A DNA stretch of 64,000 nt, from assembly GCF_036417845.1 (NCBI RefSeq), contig NC_090020.1, forward strand, positions 35,448,425 through 35,512,424. The letters run 5' to 3'. The notes under the pieces were generated by a model. It worked only from the letters and a program-made list of their open reading frames with translations, was not told the origin of the DNA and ran no database searches. The DNA comes from Apteryx mantelli. Its lineage: Eukaryota; Chordata; Aves; Apterygiformes; Apterygidae. The first letter of the stretch is position 1; each line of letters opens with the position of its first letter. This document shows positions 54,205-64,000 of this stretch, in pieces. The position numbers and the translations under genes were made by a program.

Positions 54205-57181
54205 CACTAAACATCAGGTCAGTTCAGCTTAATGCAAAGGTTAGCACTGGAGCAGCAGTCACATGCTGGTTTTCAGAATATACTTTTCCATATGTTTCTC
54301 CAGTCTTCATTGTCCATACTTACTCAGTTATTTACCATTTATATTTCAATCCACTAGCTCCTAAATTTTCAGGAAGGCCTTTGCATTAGTAAGAGAAAAT
54401 ATTCTAAAAGGCTTATTTTGTTTATTATGTGTATTTTACAATACATGTCATGAGTAGAATGGATGCATTTTTTAATGAATATATAAAGTTACACCAGTGA
54501 GTCAGTCTGAAATTTAAGAAGGAAAATGAAGTTTAAAAGTTTATGGTCTGTATATATGTGTCTGTTTTAAACACGCAGAACTGAGTTGTATTGTTTGATA
54601 TCAAATAATCCCCCTAGAAATAGCTTATCTTCCCACAAAGCTATCCAATAGTATGTTATTGCATGAAGGTAATTCTTCAATTTGTTTTTTGCAATAGTTT
54701 AGAAAATTTCTTTAAGAATAAAACTGTAATTATAGCAACTTGAAAATAAACATGAAATAACTGATGATTGAACACGGGTGACTAAGAACTCTGAGAAAAC
54801 TAGGAGACTTGTTGACCAGACAGGAAAGCATTTCTAGTTAGTATCTGTTACCTGAGATGAGACAATAGGTAACAAATACAGTTTAGCAAAAAACAAATGA
54901 AAAAAAATGGAGACAAACTGGATTGTCTTACTCATGCTGATTTAGTGGTGTATTCCTTTCCATTTTTATGAGTTTTGAACAGCAAAATGCCCCTCTTAGT
55001 GGTTTTATTCCTTTACACCACTTTGAGAAGCTCTATATCTTCTAGTTCATCTTGAAAAATGAAACTGTTGCTTAAGAATCTATTTTATTGAAAAGAGACA
55101 TCAAAGATTTTCCAAGCTGTTAACCTCAGACTACCCCCTGGCCCAGAATGAGCCTCAGAGGGTAAGTCTGTCTTCATGAACAATGTGATTGTGGGAGGAA
55201 GGAGAACATGGACTCACAAAACTTGCACCTTATTATGGCCTTCCGAGATTTTAAAAGGCAGTAAAGCTATGTCACTAGATTTTTAACAGCTTTGAAGCAC
55301 AAATCTTATTTCATTCTGGGCAATTGCTCAGGGGGGAAAAAATACTTTTTTCCCCAGAAATGTTACACTTTATTCCACGAAAGGATTCATGAAGCCCCAA
55401 ATTTCTTTGATTTTCCTAAATCTGTTGTCAAATTGCTGCAAGAAAATTGCTCATCAATCTTTCACTTCTGTCTCTGGATGATAAGTAATTAAGCAGTTTC
55501 ACTGACCTGGTGCATTAGAAGGTAACTGTCTGATCCCAATGTGAATATTCGGGTTTCTCAGCCTTCTAGTTTATTATAGCAGGAAATCTGTTGCTGTGTG
55601 TAAAACAAAAGCAACTATAAAACAGTGCTTCTATTTAAAATGAATTTAACGGTTAATCTTTTTTATTCCCTCCCCTCTTTTCTTCCTAGTTCAGAAAGTG
55701 AGATAATACACAGTTACATGCATGTCTGAAACCGCTTATAGCGCTCAGGAAGTTCTCTCATCACTGCTCCATCTTAGATAAGTGGGAGTATGTAGATATA
55801 ACGTGATAATGAGAACAACTAAATCAGGTTCATAAATCATATCTGTAATGCACAGATATCCATACAAAACCAGCCAGAGTCTTCAAGAGAAATTCTCTCC
55901 TATGCCAGAACTGGGTCAATTGCCCACTTAAATTCAATTTAATTCTCAAAGAGGGTTTAAGTGGGATTTAAATGATTCAAAGCTTCAAGGATGATCTTCA
56001 GGCCAGCAATGAAATTTGTCTTTCTCCCCTGGCACTGATCTCAGCACAACCATGACATCAGTCTCTAGGGACACTATTTTCTCTGTTTACTCTTGATTCC
56101 TGATCTAGAATGTCCCCAGACTTTACATAATCGTTAACCATAACTCTTAAGGAAAATAAAATGTAGAGTAACTTCCATTACATAACAAAACTATTATCCT
56201 CCATGTAAAGTAGACAAGTCTAAGCATTTTTATAATCATGCTCAGACAATGATTCTTGTCCTTGAATACCGTGAATATGGATCAGTGGAACTTTTGCATT
56301 ATTTTCCACTAAGTGGCAATCTTTAATTGGGCTGATATAGACTGTAATAATGGCATAAGCAAATCAATGGAAGCAACAATGATGAAAAGCAGAATGTTTT
56401 TCCTCTTAGGACTCAAAAAACTGCAAAATGAATAGTAGACCATTGTTCTTACTGTGAAACCAGCAGACGGATTCACGAGTGGAAACTAGTAAGCACAAGA
56501 AAAATAGCAGATTCTGTGGGGGATTTTAAAGGTTCTGTTCTTAGCCTTCAGTTAAATGGTGTGATTCATCCACTAGGAAGATACCTCTGTTAGGAGAAAC
56601 AATGCAGCACTGCTTTTTAATTTAGTCTAGCAGAAAAGTCTGTCTTTCCAAATACTAACTGCTACAAAGCTGCAAAGTAGACAGGGGAATGATGGCTTGA
56701 AAGTCTGTCCTAAACAAAAGAAGAATGAACATTAGTTAGTGGCTGAAGCATTCTGTTTTTCAAAACATTGTATCAAATTATGCCTCATTACCCAACTCCA
56801 GGAAAGACAAGGCAGTAGCTAAAGGCAGAACAGTTTTTACTGCATTTTATGAGGGCTGTTCAAGTTTGTTTTGGTTTGCTGCTTCTTCTGTAGATAGATC
56901 TGCCTGTTTGCTGTGTTGTTAAACCAAGACATTTTTTTTCTCAATCCCCTGTTTCAACAAGAGATGATTATCACTCTCTGCCCTTTAGTCTTTGGCTGTT
57001 TTTTATTTCCCAATCTGCTTTCCTTAAAGTCTGCTAAAGTCTAACTCTGACCTAAAGGGGCCTATTTAATGGTAAAATATAATAATCCCACTTTGTGCAT
57101 GTCTAGTCACATCCATCCAGACTTCTCCATCATCGCAGCACCAGTCATCCCAACAGTCCTGGGAGAAGCAGCTGATACGAT

Positions 57182-57312
57182 CTGTATTCATTTTACTGAT
57201 GGGGAAAATAAGACATAATGAAAGTGTTTGGAAAGGTTGCTTGTGAAATTTGTGGCAATGCCAGGACCAGAACACAAATTGTGATGTGACTGGCTGTAGA
57301 CCCACTGCAGAA
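57182..57312 (+). mobile_element. MIR-like ancient SINE fragment
   Basis: The segment follows the conserved core and 3' part of amniote MIR-type SINEs in order. CATTTTACTGATGGGGAAAA corresponds to the CCCATTTTACAGATGAGGAAACTGAGG block. TTTGGAAAGGTTGCTTGTGA corresponds to the TTAAGTAACTTGCCCAAGGTCAC block. TTTGTGGCAATGCCAGGACC and AGAACACAAATTGTGATG correspond to the GTGGCAGAGCCAGGATTCGAACCC block. TGACTGGCTGTAGACCCACT is the following TGACTCC-like block. Many substitutions fit an insertion older than birds. No polymerase III promoter half is clearly left. Confidence 0.55.
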
Positions 57313-60300
57313 TTAGGGTAAGTAATCGATAGCTTGTCCACAAAGCTCTATTGCCTTTATAATGTTTTCAATTAGAAAAGTTGATCAAAAAGGAGTGTGA
57401 AAAGTTATGCTCTCTTGGGCTGAAATATGTGGAAACTACTGCCTTTTGCATGACAATCAAATGTATAATACAGCCAAAAAGCCTGTAGCTATAACTGCTA
57501 AAGAGTTTTGTGCCTTCCTGCATCTGTTTTTTCCTCTTAAGAACTGTATGAATGAAAAACAAAATATGTTATGTATACCTTAAAAAAGAAAGAGAAGTAG
57601 AGAGAGAATATCTACTCCAAGAAAAATGACATAGTTCCAGTATTCTCCTGACACCAGTCATAATGTAGGACACATGAAGGATGCAGAATCACTGCAGGTA
57701 CCTTCTAATTCCATTTTAAAGAGATGGTAATACCAATAGGTTACCTCAAGAACTTACTTAAATATGCTTCTGCTAAGGCAACTACACCCATTTTTCCAGG
57801 ACCCATTCTCTCTTTCTGCTTTCAGAGTCTTGTCCAGACAGATTTTTTGAAAAAGCAGCTTGTGTCTGAGGGTTTTAATCTCTGTGAAAGCAGGAGTCAG
57901 AGCTTTTGTGTGGGAGTAGGAGCAGCACTGTCTGGGCTAGCCGAGCAGGAAGAACTGAGCAGCAGGAATCTGGCTTCTGAACAGAGAATTTAGGCTAGGA
58001 TTAGGAGATGGGGAAAGGCTGGCAGCTCAGGAAAAAGTTTAGGAAGACATTTGAAAGGAGTGGGGTGATCTGGGATGGGAGAGATTGTATTTTTGTCTTG
58101 CAATCATACAATTTTGAGTTGGGATACACTGGCAATATTGGGACAAGAAGGGATTAGAGCATGAAAGGCTGGTGGCTGTGTGTTTTGTGAAGGTCCAGAA
58201 GCAATGGTGTTAAACTGGGGCACTTCCACCTTTCTCCACTTGGACAATAAGTCACACCCAAGGCTTGTGGTGAGAGGTACGTATACAAAACTTTGTGTAA
58301 CACCCACTGCAGCCATAAGGCCACATCCTACCTCTTTTTTGACATTGGAAAGTTTTTCTTTTATCCAGTGCACAATATACTTCAGCACAAGACCATTGCA
58401 GCTCCAAATAACGCTCACTAAATTCACATAGCAGGCCTTTATAGCTACGTGTAATGTTCGGCATGCACCCTGGGGACTTCTGCAATGCAGAAGAGACACT
58501 GAGTGCCACTAGGGGGCTCACAAACTAGTTGTTTTACAGCTAGGATGCTGCTTAATTCATATATTCTACAGTAACCATGCTGTGACAGTGCAGAGGATGT
58601 GCAGCTCAAGCAGGGAACACTGATGCTGCACTGCTTTGCTTACCTTAATGTTGCATCATTCCCTTAGCTAAACGCTGGCAAGTGTATAAAAGTTAACTTG
58701 AAACCATTCCTTTCACTCACAACTTTAATACCACTGGCTTCATGTAGAGCTGCAGTACTGCTACAATTTTTCTGTCTTTAAGAGCCTTTCACGCGCAATA
58801 TCCAGCACAATAAAGTTAGCTATTTTTAAAAAGTGGTTGCATTCACTATTATATTACATTGAAGGACAAGCTATCTGAACGTGGCTTCTTTTTGTGTGCC
58901 TTGGTCTGTGAAGTAGTCCATTTATCTCCAATCTTACCTTTCCAACAGTCAGCTGAACCTTCAAAGCAATGTTTGTTCTCTAAACAAGATATTGCTTTAA
59001 AAGGGACTTTAGATAAAACAAAATTCCATTTTCTTTTCTTCTCTTTCAACTTGTTCTTCCAGTATTTGTCCTCCATTCCAAATAAATTGAAACTGAGACA
59101 GAACAAGGACTTCAATAGATTAAGGTTTCACTCTGTGGCTGCAATTCCTAGCAACATTAAAAAATATATATGGGGAGAATGGGAGATCAGCAAGTTGTTT
59201 TTAAACTAGAACATTGACAGTTTATTGTAGGGTTGTGAACTTTTGCTGTGGTTGTTAGCAGCTTTTCTTCATGGTGGATGACAGGAGCTAGGGATATTCT
59301 TCTGGAGTTGATAAGATGCTGTGTATTACTGTGTCATATCCCAGCAGCCATGTACATATGTATGCCATTGACAATGTCCCACTCTTACAAGTCATGTGCT
59401 TCCTTCATAAAGATATTCTGAGATTAAAGGCTATGGGGCTTTGGCTATGGCAGCAACATGGACTTCAGAAACATCTTGGAGCATAGGTAACCAGGTACTT
59501 TGCTTAAGGCAAAATCAAGTTAGGAGGTTACTGTCTTCAACCTATCCTCTGCTGCTTGACTTTGCACTTCCTCTCCCTCCCATTTTCACTAGTTGAACAG
59601 TTCATCTGCTGGTTGCTAACCAGGTTCTCTGGAAAGATTTAGGCAAACATCAAAATGAGCTCTCTTTATGATGTGTAACCTCAGGACAGACCACTTCTAA
59701 TTTCCACAACCATCATGACAGGCCTATCACCCACTTTATATCACATATCTCTCAATACAGTGCATAGATAGTTTTCATGTGTTTTCAAATAAATCTTGTC
59801 TCTCCTGCATCCCTCTACTTTGTACTGCATGAATTCCTCTCTTAGGAGACATGATCTGAACCACTTAGGTAAAACAACTGGTAACAAGTGAAAAAAAAGG
59901 GGCAGTTTGAAATCCTAATCAGATTTGACTGCCAGTGGCTTAGCTCTACGTCTTAGCTCTTAGGCTAACATGCTAAAATGTGGTGTTTTTCCTTATCACA
60001 TCTAAAGTCTGTCTTCTGATTCTTTCTCTCCTCCTTGTCCCTGCCATCCCAGCTCAAATATCTAACATTTTTAGGGATGCTTCTGGGTCACAGCCTCACA
60101 GGTGTAGTCTTAGGTGAGTTTTCTAACCAAGACTAAATCCTGCTCCTGTAGCCTACCATGAGTTCTCAACTCTATATGACCTGAACATATGAACTTAAAC
60201 TTTCAAGAGGTTTTGAGCACCTGTGGGAAACAAACTTGCAGGATTAATGAATTGGGACAACACAAGAACTAGAGCCTGCCATTTTCCGTTTCAGTGATTA

Positions 60301-62234
60301 CCCACGAGAGGGCAATGTCATCCCTACGTTCAATTGTTTGGCAGCACAAAACATCCTCAGAGCCTTTGACATCCTGTGCTTAACTGCGACCACAGGCCTC
60401 TCTGTACTCTGTTTCCTGATTTGCTCTTACATAAATAAATGTATTTAACAATATGGTTATTGGTCATCAGTAACTGCAAGACCATTCATTGGCAAAGGTA
60501 GTGTAAACCAGGAGGATCTTTGTCATTACCTGTGTCCCAAATGTGCTCTGCTGAAATCTTGTATTTTAGTTTGTAAATATTTTTAAAAGAGGTTAGTAGC
60601 TTCAGAATTGTAAACCACACAAAAAAAGAAGTTTAGTGCTGGCCTACTATCCTTAAATAACACAACTATCTAGCACATTAAAAAAATGTGAGCACAATGA
60701 GTATCTGGTATTGGTGGAGAGGTGTGGGGGCAGCGGGAAGAAGTTGGAGAGAGATGGGAGTTTCTAGTCAGTGCCCCAGCAATATCCATCAGTACATTGA
60801 TACACACTTATGCAAACTGGGCTGTAAGCCAACCTTGGGTTCATTCAATTTACTGTAAGAGCTCTTCACATATAACAGTAACAATCTGTGTTTGCGTATT
60901 TGAGCCCAAGATGGGTCAGTCTGTGTCTAGTCCCTCCACGAAGTGTACCCATCTCATTAAAGAGTACAGTCCTTACAGACAGCTTTTGTTCGCCTGGCTT
61001 TTATATGCACAGAGGACTAGCTAACAACAACATTTATCCCAGAGCTACCAGTTGTTTTGCCGTCTGGCACATCAGCAGTACAAGCACAATATTGAAATAT
61101 CCCACTCCTCCACATGATTCTCTCCCCTTGCCACAATGCAGCAAAGACAAATGGGATTCCAGAAGAGAGACCTCAGCAGAAATGAATGCAAGTGGGGCAT
61201 CTCTGTGTCTCACACGAGGTGCTTAATATCTCTCAGGATCGAGCCTACATGGCTTACCCAAGGGAGTCTGTGTCACATCCAGGGTTGGATATCAGGGCTT
61301 CCTGGCTCCATGCCTTCTGTTCTGACACAGCCCTTTAGAAAGGAAACTGTAGACACAGTTGGGTGGGGAGACTTCAGTATTACAGCAAGTGAAGCTCCCA
61401 CAGTAGTTACTTTTCCCGGAACATGGTTGCTGCAAGTCTCAAAACTTACATCGAGGAACAAAGCATTTCAGTTGGAGTTACATGATTCTAGTTATTCTAA
61501 TTGACTTATATAGCTTTTTTTTTTTTTTAATTCAAAAAAGCTCTCCAAAATGGAGAATGCACTAAAATCAGAATAATTTATTTTTCTTAGATATATTTCT
61601 GGAATCTGGTAATGCAGGACTTCTGGGATCAGAAAAGCTCAAATCCCTGATGTTTCCTCTTCCAACATTTGAAAATGATCTCAGCGGATGCCTTTTTTGC
61701 ATTCTTTGGTGCTGTTTGCCTTTGTAGATAATGTACATTCAGTCATGGCTTGGATGGACATAATTATTCATGTGCTGTGGTGGTGAGGATCTGTGAAGTG
61801 CTCAATTACACTTGCAGAAGTGTGGTGGAAAGGGAACTCTGTTGCCTTACTGTGAACAGTACACTGTGGTCTCTTTCAGCTGCTTTATAATTTCCACTGC
61901 CTGAGTGGCCATTTAACATCCATCTAAGGCCTTTTTCTGTTACATGAATGGAGTAAAAGGATCAAAGTATAACAAAGTAGGCCCTAATGTCCATTCAGTT
62001 CACATTACAATTGCTTTATAGCTCCTCTCTCATTTTATCCAGAGATTCTGTGTTAGTTTTATTCTCCAGGGTGGTAAAAGAGCCCCAAAATTTTCACAGA
62101 ACTGTTTTTATTCCCCTGCGCTCCCCCCCTTTTTTTTGACACTTATGTTCATTATGAAATACAAAGGTCATTTTGTTGCCATGTCCGTGCAGTTCTCAGT
62201 TGCTTATTTTCACACTTTGTCTAGATATATCCTC

Positions 62235-62254
62235 AAAAAAAAAAAAAAAAAAAA
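62235..62254. repeat. Poly(A) tract (A20)
   Basis: A homopolymer run in intergenic sequence. No retroposon was recognised upstream. Confidence 0.85.
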
Positions 62255-64000
62255 GTAGCAGTCAAATACAGAGCATTGCTCTAACTGAACAAACTAAATT
62301 TGAGAGAGAATATTCTCTCATCCTCTTGTTATAACCTACAGAGGACAGCCAAATTAAGACAGGAGATAATCCAACAACTGGTCTGAGCTGAGAACCCCTG
62401 CACGTGGTTCTGTGGTAGGCACGTTACCTTTGCTATATGATTGTCATATAGTCACCGTCTTTGTTTCTTGTATATGAACTAAGAGCTTTACAGGAAAGAA
62501 CAGGAAGTGCATTTCAAAGTTTTCTTTGTCCTGTTAAATCATGTCTCTTATGCAATTTATAATTAAATTTGACTTACTATCCCTCGCACTATTCAAGAAA
62601 CTTTGCCTCTAAACCACATGTTTGGCAGTAGAAAAAAAGTTGTTTTCCCAGAACCTCTTTTGCAGCTTTTGGGACCCTGGCTTAGAGATGTGGGACATCT
62701 GAGATACTGATAGCAGATTTTCTTTTGCTGCTAGGTGGTTCTACTTTCAAAAATGCTAGATTGCACTGCCAGTGGTACAAAACTACAGAGCATAGTGCAC
62801 AAGATGTGAGACCTTCTCTGCTAGTTTTGACAAGTCACACTATTGTACAAGATTTAGATAAGACCACCCTCCAGTCCAAACAGTGGCATTGCATTTTTGT
62901 TGAATGTTTTCTTAAGCCTCTGTCCTTGTTCCATACTAACTGGGTATGCTTTGAAATAGAAACCTTCAAAATACTAAATGCACTCTAGAAAATAATGCAT
63001 TTTGAAATAAAGTGCTTTCTTTTATTTGATCCTGTAATCATTAACCTGTATGTGTCTGGGAAAGAAGTTTAGATAAATATTGTCAGTCACTCTTATTTGC
63101 ACTCAGCTGATGTAAGCTGACATGTTTTTATTTTGTCTTTCATGGTTTTCAGCAGAGAAATTCAAATGTGCACATTGTTCTCTTCTTTGAACAGAAGACC
63201 TAAGAAATAATTGCTTTGAAAATAATGATATGAAAAGTTAAAATGAACAGGTGTTGTCCAACCAAAAAATCAAATGCACTTGACAAAAGATCCGTTAATA
63301 TGGTACTGTTGTCATAGTTCTATTGTGCTGGAGGCTTTGAATGCACTTCTTTGTTTCTTCTAATTACATTGTATTTGTCTGTGTTTATGAAACAGAAATT
63401 CTATGCATAGAAAGACAGAACATGACAGAAGTTTAGTTTCTTTAACACATTTGCAATAAAGAAGGCAAAAGATCCATAAAACAAATCATTCAACCTGCAA
63501 TGCTAAAGAACTTCTTGTTGTTACTGGTTCAATGGTCCCTGCAGGTGCTGCCAAGTGTCATCATTTAGAACAAAGATAGTAAAGGATTAAAGCCTTGTTA
63601 TGGTGTCATAACTCATTATTGTCCTATAATGAAGAACAGAAAAGCAATGACTTGTAAGAGAAACAGGTATGTTCCTTGCCAAATCCTAATTCTGTATGTT
63701 TGTTTTCTGATTACTGTATCAGCTCCTAGCGCTCCATTGACAGTTTCTTCCTGTTTTCCTCACCTACCACACATTTCACCTCATTACTACAGGTGTTGCT
63801 TCACTAGATCCTGTGGTCATGATGCTCTTTGCCAGTTATCACCTGGTAGATGGTTACTTCTGGAGTGGTGGGGCAGACTGTATAGTAGTATGGTAATTTG
63901 CTCCAACTTTCTCCAGGACTGGGACTGTGCATGTCAGAATAATCCTCTTCTCTTCTGCTGGGTATCTGAGAGGGAAGAGATTAACGCTGTGCATCTCCAA

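Larger units (their letters stand above)
46721..64000. other. Intergenic region downstream of NXNL2 (17.3 kb)
   Basis: AT-rich, with no convincing gene on either strand. In human the next gene in this direction is S1PR3, an intronless GPCR frame of more than 370 codons; nothing like it is present. The longest open frames (133 codons at 52501-52902 minus; 131 at 58104-58499 minus; 122 at 61136-61504 plus) have no recognisable domains. Contents that can be named are an AT microsatellite, a compound TG/TA microsatellite, a hairpin at 54179-54204, a MIR-like SINE fossil at about 57.18-57.31 kb and an A20 run at 62235-62254. Confidence 0.7.

Noticed and set aside
60722-61504. Overlapping plus-strand open frames of 100-122 codons
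   Set aside because: Three frames overlap in different registers, which indicates stop-poor noncoding DNA. No family resemblance was found.
46721-64000. Search for the next syntenic gene (S1PR3 in human)
   Set aside because: No long intronless GPCR frame or other exon with family similarity is present. The gene, if kept in this order, lies beyond the window.

Overview
The window looks like nuclear DNA of a bird. It is AT-rich and intron-rich, carries a CR1 LINE with the typical avian CR1 3' tail, and holds two vertebrate genes in the same order and orientation as on human 9q22: SPIN1 (spindlin 1) and then NXNL2 (nucleoredoxin-like 2, also called RdCVF2). In chicken this block is on the Z sex chromosome, and spindlin also has a W copy. 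The intact NXNL2 next to SPIN1 makes Z the likelier source, but that is inference. No prokaryotic feature, rRNA, tRNA or CRISPR array was seen.

Layout. Positions 1-5261 are SPIN1 intron; the 52-nt first coding exon is upstream of the window. SPIN1 coding exons (+) lie at 5262-5310, 10740-10993, 11944-12177 and 15434-15633, joined by GT-AG introns with compatible phases. They encode residues 18-262 of a 262-residue protein with three Spin/Ssty (Tudor-like) repeats, about one per exon. The 3'UTR of about 3.1 kb ends near 18760. Positions 18.8-36.9 kb are intergenic and contain a 5'-truncated CR1 at about 20170-22418. Its reverse-transcriptase frame is long and open but has one frameshift and a changed catalytic box. 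A CpG island at about 36.9-37.95 kb carries CCAAT, GC and TATA boxes and leads into NXNL2 (+): exon 1 coding part 37532-37833, an 8.2-kb intron, exon 2 coding part 46081-46249, poly(A) signals at 46674 and 46691. The intron holds an ancient CR1/L3-type fossil and a possible MIR-like SINE remnant. Positions 46.7-64 kb show no convincing gene; they contain a probable MIR-like SINE fossil at about 57.18-57.31 kb and several microsatellites.

The two genes are functionally unrelated as far as is known. SPIN1 is a chromatin reader of H3K4me3/H3R8me2a; NXNL2 is a thioredoxin-fold protein tied to photoreceptor and neuron survival. The most interesting signals are in NXNL2. The intron donor itself supplies a stop codon, so intron retention would give a 101-residue short isoform. 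The active site is a complete CxxC (WCAPC). The 5' leader contains a candidate 109-nt GC-rich intron whose removal would change an upstream ORF from one that overlaps the NXNL2 start to one that ends before it. I found no clearly new multi-gene system.
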